Shown here in pieces: positions 53,404-62,646 of a DNA stretch of 64,000 nt. Source of the DNA: Parasedimentitalea huanghaiensis (lineage in GTDB: Bacteria; Pseudomonadota; Alphaproteobacteria; Rhodobacterales; Rhodobacteraceae); contig NZ_WQLV01000006.1 of assembly GCF_009753675.1 (NCBI RefSeq), positions 186,001-250,000 on the forward strand, written 5' to 3'. The notes under the pieces were generated by a model that was given only the letters and a program-made list of their open reading frames with translations, did no database searches and had not been told where the DNA came from. The position numbers were made by a program, and so were the translations under genes. Position 1 is the first letter of the stretch. Every line of letters starts with the position of its first letter.

Positions 53404-54410
53404 GCCCAGTTTCCTTTGGACATCAAGCCCAGGATCTCTATCTGGCGCCAGTTGATATACTTCTCACTCCATTTACACCACAGGTCAGGTTGACCCTGCA
53501 TAGTATCTGCATAGGCCTTATATTCCGCAGATTGGGCATAGTGTTGGTTACGCGTCACTTCCTCAATTGCCTTGGCGGTAAAGGTATCCAGGAATTTTGT
53601 ATGTAGCAGTGCTCCACTGGCCTTTTCACCACCATTGGTTTCATAAACCTGGTTCAGCCCGCGCGGTAGCAGCGCATGTGTCGAGCTGACATAAGCATAA
53701 CGGCGGTCCCATTTCACCAGTGGGATCTTGTTCAGTGCCGGTGCTTTTTCTGGTTCGTCTGCAAAAAACACCCGACGCCGGGGGCCGCCTTGGATCCACA
53801 AGTTTCCATAGGTTGGATTTTTCTTGACCGAATAGTTTCCGCTGTCAAACCAAGGAGCTATTTCCAGTGGGTTTTGACCCGCGCTATAGGGGACTTCGTC
53901 GATCCTTCCCTTCGGGTAAACATCGATTAACATCGCCGAAAAACTGCGGATATCAGAGTTATCCAACCAATCTGTCAAAGCACGAATTGGCCGTGTATCG
54001 CAAAAGGGGTAGATAAAAAACTCATCCGGATCGACGACCAAGGTCCAATGCCCATGCGCAAACTTGCGCTTCAGGTGGTTCATCCAATCGACACCAAACG
54101 TTGCCCGTCGATAGCTGGCTGTAGTATGCCACAACGAGACATCCTGCTGCCCACGCAGATATTCTTCAGTGCCGTCCGTACTGTCGTTATCTACGAACAG
54201 GAAATGATTGACCCCTAACCCACGATAGTAATGTAGGAAGTACGGTAGCCGGATCTTCTCATTGCGCACTGTGGAAACCAGCAGAATGTCCTCAGGTCGA
54301 ATGTGACTGGTGTTGTTCTGCACAACACGCAGTTCGTTGGACTTTCGCATCGCCCTTACAATGCGCCGCTTCCGCCGCACTCGCATCCGGTATGAATCCC
54401 AAAGGCTCAA
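53400..54410 (-). CDS. Family 2-like glycosyltransferase A
   Basis: A 336-residue soluble or peripheral protein with a basic N-terminus. TVRNEKIRLPYFLHYYRGLG (47-66) and FLFVDNDSTDGTEEYL match the nucleotide-sugar fold, and LVVDPDEFFIYP supplies the DxD metal site. It is a paralogue of the gene at 54553 (about one third to one half of positions match by eye), so the two arose by duplication. It overlaps the GT14 gene by four bases and precedes the sulfotransferase in one likely transcript. Confidence 0.87.
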   Translation of the reverse strand: MSLWDSYRMRVRRKRRIVRAMRKSNELRVVQNNTSHIRPEDILLVSTVRNEKIRLPYFLHYYRGLGVNHFLFVDNDSTDGTEEYLRGQQDVSLWHTTASYRRATFGVDWMNHLKRKFAHGHWTLVVDPDEFFIYPFCDTRPIRALTDWLDNSDIRSFSAMLIDVYPKGRIDEVPYSAGQNPLEIAPWFDSGNYSVKKNPTYGNLWIQGGPRRRVFFADEPEKAPALNKIPLVKWDRRYAYVSSTHALLPRGLNQVYETNGGEKASGALLHTKFLDTFTAKAIEEVTRNQHYAQSAEYKAYADTMQGQPDLWCKWSEKYINWRQIEILGLMSKGNWA

Positions 54411-54552
54411 CGTTTAGTCCATCCACAAGTCAAGAGAAACCCGCCCGATTTTCAAGCACGCGCCGCCCCATATTTTTAGGCAGTATGTCATGGATATCTT
54501 TCTATAATCAATGGACTTAGAATCTGAGAATGCGCCGTTAACTCTCACACGC

Positions 54553-55593
54553 TCAACGCCATTTCCCCCTTGTCATCATGCCTAAGGCTTCAAGCTGCTG
54601 CCACCCCTGATACTGAACTGATCGGGGGCACCACAGATCTGGTCCCGCAGTTAGCTGATCATAGTAGTCGCCATATCGATCCGTATGCGTAAAATGTTGC
54701 TGGCGAATCTTCTCCTCAGCGGACTTAGCGACCACTTCATCCAAAAATTTGCTGTGCAAAAACACGCCAGTAGGCAGATCCAACCTCGCATCAAATACCC
54801 CGTTCAGATGTGCAGGCAAAGCTATGTGAGTAGAACTAACGTAAGCAAAGCGACGGTTCCAACGAACCAGCGGCACTTTATGCAAATGTGGCGCGTGGTC
54901 TGGGTCCTGCTGAAAAAACACCCGCTTACGTGGGCCACCCCGGATGGAAACATGACGATAGCGATCCAGATATTCCCAAGTGTACCCATCCACATCGAAC
55001 CAGTTCAACGTTTCAAACGGGTCAGCACCCGCTTGATAGCCCTGAATGCCGAGAGGTCCTTTGGGATACATATCCAGCATCAGCGCACCAAAAGCCGGTA
55101 CACCCAGTTGATCAAGCCAGTTGGTTAGATCGCGAAGAGTCCGGGTGTCTACATGCGGATATGTCAGTATTTCGTCTGCATCTGCGGTCAGGCACCAAGC
55201 CCCATGCCCATAGCGCATTTGCAAGAACGTTAGCCAATCTACTCCAAACCGAGAATCTCGGTAGCTTGCCTTGGTGCTCCAGATCGAAACATCCGGTTGC
55301 TGGGCTAGATAGTCGGCTGTTCCATCGTCACTGTCATTGTCCACAATAAGAAAATGAGACACTCCGATCAGTCTGTAGTGCTCCAGATAGTGGGGCAGTC
55401 GTGTGATTTCGTTACGCATGGTTGCAAAACATAGAATTGGCTCACCAGTGATATCGCTTGTGCGATCCATCCTGATGTTCAATTGATGCCGAGCACGCCA
55501 CGACCGCCACAACAAATGACGTCGGCGCCACCGCATGCGGTAAGCGGCGGCGGCAGTTGCAACCGATTTGGCTGAGGCGCCCTGCCGATTCAT
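54553..55593 (-). CDS. Family 2-like glycosyltransferase B
   Basis: A 346-residue paralogue of the neighbour at 53400. The same blocks occur in the same order: TMRNEITRLPHYLEHYRLIG, HFLIVDNDSDDGTADYL, LTADADEILTYP and FAYVSSTHIALPAHLNGV. The metal site is DADE here and DPDE in the neighbour. It ends 142 bases before the other paralogue and starts two bases before the galE stop region (gap of one base), so it is cotranscribed with galE and galU. Confidence 0.87.
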   Translation of the reverse strand: MNRQGASAKSVATAAAAYRMRWRRRHLLWRSWRARHQLNIRMDRTSDITGEPILCFATMRNEITRLPHYLEHYRLIGVSHFLIVDNDSDDGTADYLAQQPDVSIWSTKASYRDSRFGVDWLTFLQMRYGHGAWCLTADADEILTYPHVDTRTLRDLTNWLDQLGVPAFGALMLDMYPKGPLGIQGYQAGADPFETLNWFDVDGYTWEYLDRYRHVSIRGGPRKRVFFQQDPDHAPHLHKVPLVRWNRRFAYVSSTHIALPAHLNGVFDARLDLPTGVFLHSKFLDEVVAKSAEEKIRQQHFTHTDRYGDYYDQLTAGPDLWCPRSVQYQGWQQLEALGMMTRGKWR

Positions 55594-55594
55594 C

Positions 55595-56578
55595 CTAGGC
55601 CTCGTAGTGGCCTGTTTTGTGCCACTTCCAAGCGTCGTGAATCATAGTTTCCAATGTTGATCGCCTTGGCTCCCAACCCAGTTCACTTGCTGCACGTGTC
55701 GACCCCGACACCAGCTTCGTGCAATCACCAGCACGACGTGCGCCGGTGTTACAAGGGACATCTTTCCCTGTCACGACTGCGGCCTTATCCATCACTTCAC
55801 GGACTGAAAATCCGGTACCGGTCCCCAGATTAAACACCCGACTTCCTTTGCCATCCTGCAACCATTTCAAGCCTAGTACATGCGCATCCACCAGATCACA
55901 GACATGTACATAATCGCGAATGCAGGTTCCATCAGGCGTGTCATAATCGGTACCAAAAATCGTCAGGGAATCATGTTTGCCGTCAATTGCATCCAATACT
56001 AATGGCACAAGATGTGTTTCAGGACGGTGGAATTCGCCTACCTCAGCCTCAGGATCAGCCCCAGCCACATTAAAGTAGCGAAATACAACCGAGAGCAGCC
56101 CATGAGCGGCCTCAAAATCGGTCAATATATCTTCAACCGCTCGCTTGCTGGCACCATACGCATTCAGCGGCAATTGCGGCGTATTTTCGTCCAACACCAC
56201 ATTGTCATGCTCACCGTAGGTGGCACAGGTCGATGAGAAAACAAAATCTGTAACGCCAGCAGCAACTGAGGCCTCGATCAAATTCAATGACCCCCCAACA
56301 TTGTTTGCCCAATAGCGCCCAGGTTGGCTCATCGCTTCCCCAACTTGGCTGAGGGCCGCAAAATGCATTACCGCTGTAGGTTGGTATTTGGCAAACACCT
56401 GATCCAATCGCACGCGATCATTCAGGTCACCTTGTTCAAACGGGCCGAATTTTACTGCGTCTTTCCAACCCGTTACCAAGTTATCATAGACGACAGGCGT
56501 AAACCCGGCCTGTTTCAATGCCTTGCAGGCGTGCGAGCCGATATAGCCAGCTCCACCCGTTACTAAAACATGTGCCAT
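55595..56578 (-). CDS. galE: UDP-glucose 4-epimerase
   Basis: A 327-residue extended SDR that interconverts UDP-glucose and UDP-galactose. The NAD loop GGAGYIGSH is at 8-16, the SSTCATYG segment at 115-122 and the catalytic YGASK at 141-145. It supplies UDP-galactose for the adjoining glycosyltransferases. It lies 40 bases after galU on the same strand. Confidence 0.94.
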   Translation of the reverse strand: MAHVLVTGGAGYIGSHACKALKQAGFTPVVYDNLVTGWKDAVKFGPFEQGDLNDRVRLDQVFAKYQPTAVMHFAALSQVGEAMSQPGRYWANNVGGSLNLIEASVAAGVTDFVFSSTCATYGEHDNVVLDENTPQLPLNAYGASKRAVEDILTDFEAAHGLLSVVFRYFNVAGADPEAEVGEFHRPETHLVPLVLDAIDGKHDSLTIFGTDYDTPDGTCIRDYVHVCDLVDAHVLGLKWLQDGKGSRVFNLGTGTGFSVREVMDKAAVVTGKDVPCNTGARRAGDCTKLVSGSTRAASELGWEPRRSTLETMIHDAWKWHKTGHYEA

Positions 56579-56618
56579 CGCAATTGTGCCTTCTGCCTAC
56601 AATTCGCCAGAATTTAGC

Positions 56619-57512
56619 TTATTCCGCTGCTTTGGTCACCTGAGAAATGCTTTCTAGGTACCGACTTAGATCATCGCGCAAATCATCGCGCGCCAATGCA
56701 AACGCAACTGTGGCCTGCAAAAATCCCGCTTTAGAGCCGCAATCAAAGCGCTGCCCACGAAACCGGTAACCAGAAACAGGCACGTCCGTACCAATATCTT
56801 TTGCTATAGCATCAGTCAGCTGAATTTCTCCGCCAGCCCCCGATTTGATCTTGTTCAGGTTCCGCAATACAGATGGCCCAAGAATATAACGGCCTATCAC
56901 AGCCAGGTTCGACGGTGCGTCTTCTGGTTTGGGCTTCTCAACCATACCTTTGACCGAAACGACGGAACCCGTATCTTTCTCGATGTCCAACACACCATAA
57001 GACGAGGCCCGTTCGGGTGGCACTTCCATAGCGGCAACCATATTGCCGCCTACCTCTTCGTAGGCTTCAACCATTTGTTGCAGACAAGGGGTTTCAGCAG
57101 CAATCACATCATCAGGAAGAATAACCGCAAATGGTTCATTGGCGATCAGTCGGCGCGCGCACCAAACGGCGTGGCCCAAACCCAGAGCACGGTGCTGCCG
57201 AAGGTAAGCGATAGCACCCGAATCCATATAAGTGGACTTCAGAATATTCAAAAGTTCATCTTTGCCCTTTTTGCGCAATTCTTGCTCCAAAACAGGTGCG
57301 TGATCAAAATAGTCTTCCAGCGCCCCCTTGCCACGGGAGGTTACAAAAATGAATTCTTTGATACCCGCAGCGCGCGCCTCATCAATGGCGTATTGCACCA
57401 AGGGGCGATCCACTAAGGTCATGATTTCTTTGGGTACAGATTTAGTCGCCGGAAGGAACCTAGTCCCCATACCAGCCACGGGAAAAATAGCTTTCGTTAC
57501 TTTTTTACGCAT
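56619..57512 (-). CDS. galU: UTP-glucose-1-phosphate uridylyltransferase
   Basis: A 297-residue enzyme that makes UDP-glucose. The nucleotide-binding start IFPVAGMGTRFLPATKSVPKE is at 9-29, followed by LVDRPLVQYAIDEA and LPDDVI near 132. It leads the galU-galE-glycosyltransferase group. The 192-base gap upstream (57513-57704) shows no gene or clear regulatory motif. Confidence 0.95.
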   Translation of the reverse strand: MRKKVTKAIFPVAGMGTRFLPATKSVPKEIMTLVDRPLVQYAIDEARAAGIKEFIFVTSRGKGALEDYFDHAPVLEQELRKKGKDELLNILKSTYMDSGAIAYLRQHRALGLGHAVWCARRLIANEPFAVILPDDVIAAETPCLQQMVEAYEEVGGNMVAAMEVPPERASSYGVLDIEKDTGSVVSVKGMVEKPKPEDAPSNLAVIGRYILGPSVLRNLNKIKSGAGGEIQLTDAIAKDIGTDVPVSGYRFRGQRFDCGSKAGFLQATVAFALARDDLRDDLSRYLESISQVTKAAE

Positions 57513-57704
57513 AATAGGCTCTCAATATCTTACTCTTCAGACACGATCACAACCGTGCAGCAAACGTTGTATGTGTTGGCCAAGTCGAAATAAAATTGAA
57601 CAGCGGTCAAAATCTTAGCCGCATCAACTCAATAAGTAGCTCAGCGTATACACATTCCAACCACCGTTAACATAGGCATATTGCCATCGTGTTACCGCAT
57701 TTTA

Positions 57705-58505
57705 CTATGGATGCCCCATCTCCCGCATCATCTTCTCAAGCCGCGGTACATCTTCGGGATTGTTCAGCTCCCAAAACTGCCTGCCCCGTGCATCCACTTC
57801 AACGCATAGCAACGTGCGACCGTGTTCCATGAACCGTAACTGCTCCAATCCTTCCAATGTTTCCAATGGTCCGGCTTCCCAGCGTGGGTAGGCGCCCAGC
57901 GCCGATGGGCGGTAAGCATAGACCCCTACATGGTGAAACACGGGCGTCGCCTCGTCATCACTGTATACCCGAGAGGTGAAGGGCACCACTTCTTTGGAGA
58001 AATACAACGCGTGCCGGTCCTGAGTGAAGACTGCAGTTGTGCCACCCACTCGATCTTCCTTGCGGTCATCCAAAAATCCATTCAAGGCGCGACCATCACA
58101 GCGCAGCACCGGAGTGGCAACTTCAGCCATCGGATCGTCCTGCAAACCCTTAATCAAGTCCTCGACGAACCAATGTGGCGTCAACGGCGCATCTCCTTGC
58201 AGGTTCACCACTACATCAAAGCCGCCACCCAACGCATCAAAAGCCTCTGCGCACCGCTCTGTACCATTGACGCAATTTGATGAGGTCATCACCACTTCAG
58301 CGCCAAAACTTTGTGCTACAGCCTGAATTTGATCGTCATCAGTAGCCACAACCACCCGGTCGACGCCAGATACAGCTGTCGCAGCCCTCCATGACCGTTC
58401 GATTAATGTACGTTTTTCGCCGGTGGCCCCGGTCAATTCAACCAAGGGTTTCCCAGGGTAACGGCTCGATGCATAGCGAGCGGGAATGACAACAAGAACA
58501 GACAT
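57705..58505 (-). CDS. kdsB: 3-deoxy-manno-octulosonate cytidylyltransferase
   Basis: A 266-residue enzyme that activates Kdo as CMP-Kdo for lipid A-core and for capsules linked through Kdo. VVIPARYASSRYPGKPLVEL is at 5-24, LQGDAPL near 103, and VGVYAYRPSAL near 192. Length is close to the family norm. Its first base overlaps the stop of cysQ, so the two are cotranscribed. Confidence 0.95.
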   Translation of the reverse strand: MSVLVVIPARYASSRYPGKPLVELTGATGEKRTLIERSWRAATAVSGVDRVVVATDDDQIQAVAQSFGAEVVMTSSNCVNGTERCAEAFDALGGGFDVVVNLQGDAPLTPHWFVEDLIKGLQDDPMAEVATPVLRCDGRALNGFLDDRKEDRVGGTTAVFTQDRHALYFSKEVVPFTSRVYSDDEATPVFHHVGVYAYRPSALGAYPRWEAGPLETLEGLEQLRFMEHGRTLLCVEVDARGRQFWELNNPEDVPRLEKMMREMGHP

Positions 58506-59326
58506 CAGGCTTCCTTCAACTCAACGTCAGGAGCATAGGCAATAAAGAACGGGTTAGCGTAGTCATCCTTACCATACACCAACGGCGTGTGGTCATCGAA
58601 CCGTACCACTTTTCCGCCAGCTCCCGTTAACACAGCGTGCCCTGCAGCCGTATCCCATTCCATGGTTCGACCAACGCGAGGGTAAATGTCTGCTTCACCA
58701 GTAGCGACGAGGCAAAATTTTAACGAAGACCCTGCGCTCTTACTGTCTTTGACATTGTATTTATTGATGTAGTCATCCGTTGCCTGATCTCGGTGCGATT
58801 TTGACGCTACAACCTCTAAAGCATCATTGTCAGATTTCCGAACCGATATCGGCTCTTGCATTGCTATATGCTCATTGAACTCAATTGGGTGAGTGTCAGC
58901 TCCAGCAACCAGCACTTCCTCAACTGTTTGCCCTTCCGGCCCAGTGTAAAATAGCCGATTTTTCGCCGGAGCATAAACAACTCCGCGCGTCGGCACGCCT
59001 TTTTCTACCAGCGCAATGTTAACAGTAAAGTCGCCACGACGGTGAATGAACTCTTTTGTCCCGTCCAACGGGTCAACAATCAGAAACGTGTCACCTTTGA
59101 TTTTATGTGAGTCCGCCTGCTCTTCTGTCACCAACGCCATCTCTGGGAAAGCAGCCCGTAGACCACTCGAAATCAACGCATCCGCCGCCTCATCCGCCGC
59201 AGTTACCGGGCTATCGTCAGATTTCTGCTTCACGTCAAAATCATCCGAATTGTAGATTTCCATAATTTTATTGCCCGCCTCGATAGAAAGACGACGGATC
59301 ACGGGAATAAGATCATTGTAGTTCAC
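58505..59326 (-). CDS. cysQ: 3'(2'),5'-bisphosphate nucleotidase
   Basis: A 273-residue magnesium-dependent phosphatase of the inositol monophosphatase superfamily. Motifs: VTEEQ near 66 and DPLDGTKEF at 85-93, then EWDTAAGHAVL near 217. CysQ hydrolyses the 3'-phosphate of PAP, the by-product of PAPS-dependent sulfation. I chose the GTG (MNYNDLI) because GGAG lies seven bases upstream; the longer frame reaching 59458 overlaps the divergent permease gene. Its presence near a sulfotransferase fits PAP disposal. Confidence 0.92.
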   Translation of the reverse strand: MNYNDLIPVIRRLSIEAGNKIMEIYNSDDFDVKQKSDDSPVTAADEAADALISSGLRAAFPEMALVTEEQADSHKIKGDTFLIVDPLDGTKEFIHRRGDFTVNIALVEKGVPTRGVVYAPAKNRLFYTGPEGQTVEEVLVAGADTHPIEFNEHIAMQEPISVRKSDNDALEVVASKSHRDQATDDYINKYNVKDSKSAGSSLKFCLVATGEADIYPRVGRTMEWDTAAGHAVLTGAGGKVVRFDDHTPLVYGKDDYANPFFIAYAPDVELKEA

Positions 59327-59446
59327 CAGAATACTCCACTGCACAGGATTTGTTGAAAAAACACCTTTTCCCTTATATGCTGGCGTAGCAACGGAACAGC
59401 AAGAAATCCGTGCTAGTTTGAGCAGAGTATCACTGTCGCAGGTCCC

Positions 59447-60268
59447 ATGTTTTACCAAACCACAAAACCGTCAGCATTTTCCGGCTTCCTCTCAATGTGT
59501 GAGGTGGTCTTTCATTCAATCGTGCGCAGCGTGCGATCTAAGCACAACAATGCATTTATGGCGCTTGGGCTGAACCTTTTGCAGACCATTCTGATGGTTG
59601 CAGCCTTTTATGTGATGTTTTCGGTGCTGAACATGCGCGGGTCCGGTGTTCGCGGTGACTTTTTGCTTTATGTGATGTCCGGTATTTTTTTGTTCATCAC
59701 CCACACAAAGGCTGTCGGCGCTGTTGCAGGTGCTGAGGGGCCCAGCAGCCCAATGATGCAACACGCCCCGATGAACACAATGGTGGCTATTTTGTCGGCA
59801 GCCATTGGATCGCTGTATATTCAGGTTCTATCTCTGTTCATCATACTGTTCGCCTATCACGTCGCCATCACTCCGGTTCACATCGAAGAACCGATCCCCG
59901 CCTTTGGGATGTTGCTATTGTCATGGATATCCGGCGTTGGGGTTGGCCTGATTCTTCTCGTGATCAAACCTTGGGCTCCAAATTTTGTAAGCATTGTTAC
60001 AACAGTTTACCAACGCGCGAACATGATCGCATCTGGCAAGATGTTCCTTGCAAACATGCTGCCATCTTACATGCTGTCGATGTTCGATTGGAATCCTCTA
60101 TTCCATTGTATCGATCAGGCACGGGGTTATATTTTCATCAACTACAATCCCCATAATAGTAGCTGGGAATATGCTGCTTGGGTGTCGCTAATCCTGATCA
60201 TGATCGGGTTGATGGGCGAATTTTACACGCGCCGTCATGTCTCGGCCAGCTGGAGTTCGCGTCGTTGA
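59447..60268 (+). CDS. ABC-2 type polysaccharide export permease (KpsM-like)
   Basis: A 273-residue inner-membrane protein with six hydrophobic helices and the ABC-2 layout of capsule exporters; FDWNPLFHCIDQARGYIFINYN near 210-231 matches the NPL and IDQ-type region of such permeases. No partner ATPase (KpsT-like) is next to it. The substrate is presumably a surface glycan because the region upstream makes UDP-sugars, CMP-Kdo and glycosyltransferases (inference). It is divergent from cysQ, with a 120-base gap. Confidence 0.86.
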   Translation: MFYQTTKPSAFSGFLSMCEVVFHSIVRSVRSKHNNAFMALGLNLLQTILMVAAFYVMFSVLNMRGSGVRGDFLLYVMSGIFLFITHTKAVGAVAGAEGPSSPMMQHAPMNTMVAILSAAIGSLYIQVLSLFIILFAYHVAITPVHIEEPIPAFGMLLLSWISGVGVGLILLVIKPWAPNFVSIVTTVYQRANMIASGKMFLANMLPSYMLSMFDWNPLFHCIDQARGYIFINYNPHNSSWEYAAWVSLILIMIGLMGEFYTRRHVSASWSSRR

Positions 60269-60882
60269 AACGCCTCGCTTTCACTTTACTACTTGCCTGC
60301 ATTTCGGCCTTGTCAGCATCCGCACAAGAATTGCCAGCTTTGCACAACGTGACAGGTGTTGCGAGTAACGACGTCCTTAATATTCGCAGCACGCCCAATG
60401 CTTCATCCACCATCATCGGCTTTCTTGGGCCAGATCAAAATTGGGTGGAAGTCATAAGGAGTGATTCTTCCGGGAAATGGGGGTTGGTGAATACGAACGA
60501 GACATCAGGCTGGGTCTCTCTTCGTTACATGGTCCGTGTCCAAGCGGGATCTTCGCTCGATCTAGAACAAAAGCTGTCTTGCTCGGGTACTGAGCCGTTC
60601 TGGTCCTCATCCCTAGACGGCACCCGAGCATTTCTTGATATCAATGGAGAAATCACAGACTATTTCCTGGTAGCGCACAACCGCGTTGAAAACCGCAATC
60701 ACAAGGCTGGCTTTAGCGCCAGATCAAGCGCGGACCCACGAAACACGCTTGCCGGCATCATATCCGCGCAATCCTGTAGTGACGGGATGTCGGACCGGGA
60801 GTACGGTGTTTCGGTAGACCTGTTAATACAGCAGGGCATTGATTTCAAAACAATAACTGGGTGTTGTTCTCTGCAACCTTGA
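60265..60882 (+). CDS. Exported SH3-domain protein
   Basis: A 205-residue protein, TTG start overlapping the permease stop (TTGA). Signal peptide cleaved after residue 20 (ASA-QE), then a bacterial SH3 fold (about 28-92: LNIRSTPNASSTIIGFLGPDQNW and GWVSLRYM). The C-terminal part has cysteines at 106 and later and TEPFWSSSLDG, as in COG3650-type proteins. GGAG lies nine bases before the TTG. It may be a periplasmic binding partner of the cell wall; its role is unknown. Confidence 0.82.
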   Translation: MKRLAFTLLLACISALSASAQELPALHNVTGVASNDVLNIRSTPNASSTIIGFLGPDQNWVEVIRSDSSGKWGLVNTNETSGWVSLRYMVRVQAGSSLDLEQKLSCSGTEPFWSSSLDGTRAFLDINGEITDYFLVAHNRVENRNHKAGFSARSSADPRNTLAGIISAQSCSDGMSDREYGVSVDLLIQQGIDFKTITGCCSLQP

Positions 60883-60884
60883 CG

Positions 60885-61760
60885 TTACACACCCTTCCAA
60901 CGATTCAGCAGCCAGTACCATTGATCAGGGTGTGCTCGAATACGTTCTGACAAGCTGTCATTAAACGTCTGCGTCATGGTTTCCGCATCACTATGTACAA
61001 TTGGCGTTTCATAGTTGACTTCAAAGTCACTGCCATCACCGATGCGGGTTCCATAGGCAGGAACCATGGGCAAATCATACTTTAGAGCCAGCTGTGCCGC
61101 TGCGAGCGACGTCAGTGCCGGATGGCCTAGAAATGGCAGTTTGGCCCCGTCAGGGTGCTTTTCATCCAACAAAATTGCAACCACTCCACCAGCTCGTAGA
61201 TGCCGAACCAACGTCTTGGTACCAACTCGCCCGGTTTCCATAATTGGCAACCCGCCTGCTTCGATTCCAGCCAAAAGTCGTCGCTGATAATGCCGGTTGC
61301 TTTGGCGGCGATACACCGCCCCGACTTCGATGCCACGCGCTTTAAGAGAGGCGCGCACAGCTTCCCACTGGCCAAAATGACCAGACACGATAATAGCGCC
61401 CTTGCCAGCAGCTTGCGCTGCCTCAATCGCATCCAATCCGGGACCTGAAACATGAAAACGGTTCAAACGAGTGTGGAATTCTGCGTTGTGATAGATTTCG
61501 AACAGGGTTTGACCCATGTTCTTCCCCATCTGACGTCGCAAAGAATTGCGCTCATCCCGGGTCATTTCAGGAAACACCCGCTTCACTTCGCGGTTAAAAC
61601 GACGTCTTGCAATCGGGAACCAGCGCATCACTCCGCCGACCGCACGCCCGAGAGCAGCCGAGCGTGTCTCAAAAGAACGCCGACGGGATAAGGTCAGCAT
61701 AGACCAGAGAGGGACATACCTGACATGTTGCCAAGCGTATTTGACCGGACGAGTAATCAT
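60885..61760 (-). CDS. LpxL/HtrB-type lysophospholipid or lipid A acyltransferase
   Basis: A 291-residue protein of the LPLAT superfamily. The HxxxxE active-site pattern appears in SGHFGQWE (near 126), with LDEKHPDGAKLPFLG near 199 and VPAYGTRI near 235. It is either the secondary acyltransferase of lipid A or another acyltransferase of this family; the subgroup cannot be fixed. It is convergent with the SH3 protein (two-base gap). Confidence 0.88.
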   Translation of the reverse strand: MITRPVKYAWQHVRYVPLWSMLTLSRRRSFETRSAALGRAVGGVMRWFPIARRRFNREVKRVFPEMTRDERNSLRRQMGKNMGQTLFEIYHNAEFHTRLNRFHVSGPGLDAIEAAQAAGKGAIIVSGHFGQWEAVRASLKARGIEVGAVYRRQSNRHYQRRLLAGIEAGGLPIMETGRVGTKTLVRHLRAGGVVAILLDEKHPDGAKLPFLGHPALTSLAAAQLALKYDLPMVPAYGTRIGDGSDFEVNYETPIVHSDAETMTQTFNDSLSERIRAHPDQWYWLLNRWKGV

Positions 61761-61830
61761 GCAGTCTATATGGTTAGTTTCACGGCTTGCGCCAAGTACC
61801 CCTTCGGCAAGTTTCCGCCACGTGAGGTGA

Positions 61831-62439
61831 TCAAGTCACCACCCTCAATGTCAGGTTGATTCGCCCGCCTTTGGGCAACAGTCGAGAAGACTTAAAACGG
61901 ATCCGATCCACACCGTGATAGGTCAGTCGTGCCTCACCGCCCATCACAACCACATCTCCCGAACTCAGCCAAAGAGATTCGCTCTTACCGCCTCTCGTTT
62001 GATTGCCGATACGAAATAGTCCATCATCCCCTAGGCTAATGGACACCACTGGATAGGAGAAGTCTTCCTCATCCTTATCCTGGTGAAGCCCCATTCGGGC
62101 GTTTTCGCCATAAAAATTTAGCAAACAACACTCAGGAGATCGCTCAACACCGGTAAGTTTCCGCCAAATCGCTAATACCGACTCAGGGATATCTGGCCAT
62201 ACCTGCCCCTTGGGATGGGTTTGCGAATAACGATATCCGGAGGCATCGGAATACCACCCAAACGCACCTGCCGAGGTCATGCGAACCGACATTTGACCGC
62301 CTCCCGGCACCGTCGGTGAAAACAACGGTGCGGCTCTTAATACGGGCCGAAGGGCTTCGATCAGCGCTCGCTGTGCCGCCACATCTATAAAGCCTTTGTG
62401 AATTTCAAACCCACGCAACCGCAGCAAGGTCATCGCCAT
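61831..62439 (-). CDS. alkB: Alpha-ketoglutarate-dependent DNA dealkylase AlkB
   Basis: A 202-residue Fe(II)/2-oxoglutarate dioxygenase that repairs 1-methyladenine and 3-methylcytosine. The iron ligands fit HQDKDEEDFSY (HxD near 118) and the distal His in TYHGVDRIRF near 174; the 2-oxoglutarate arginines are near RINLTLRV. Length is that of the family. No Ada gene adjoins it. Confidence 0.9.
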   Translation of the reverse strand: MAMTLLRLRGFEIHKGFIDVAAQRALIEALRPVLRAAPLFSPTVPGGGQMSVRMTSAGAFGWYSDASGYRYSQTHPKGQVWPDIPESVLAIWRKLTGVERSPECCLLNFYGENARMGLHQDKDEEDFSYPVVSISLGDDGLFRIGNQTRGGKSESLWLSSGDVVVMGGEARLTYHGVDRIRFKSSRLLPKGGRINLTLRVVT

Positions 62440-62507
62440 TCACCCATTCTTAACCAACCCCATTCAAAAAACCCTCAAGATTCGCATAAACCGGTGCCAT
62501 GTGACGG

Positions 62508-62536
62508 TTGCAGGGCTCATTTCTGCTCCCTATATA
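62508..62536 (+). promoter_or_regulatory. Heat-shock (RpoH-type) promoter of dnaK
   Basis: A -35 TTGCAG (62508-62513), a 17-base spacer ending CCC and a -10 TATATA (62531-62536) match the alphaproteobacterial sigma-32 pattern (CTTG ... CCTATATAT). The dnaK start lies 110 bases downstream. A housekeeping element may also use the same -10. Confidence 0.75.
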
Positions 62537-62646
62537 CGCCGAGACGCACAATGGTGTAGGCCATTGCGCACATGAATCGGGGTTTGGATGCCGAAACGGG
62601 TTCTGACCTCGGGTAATCGCCTTATGAAGTAAAGGGATCAAATAGT

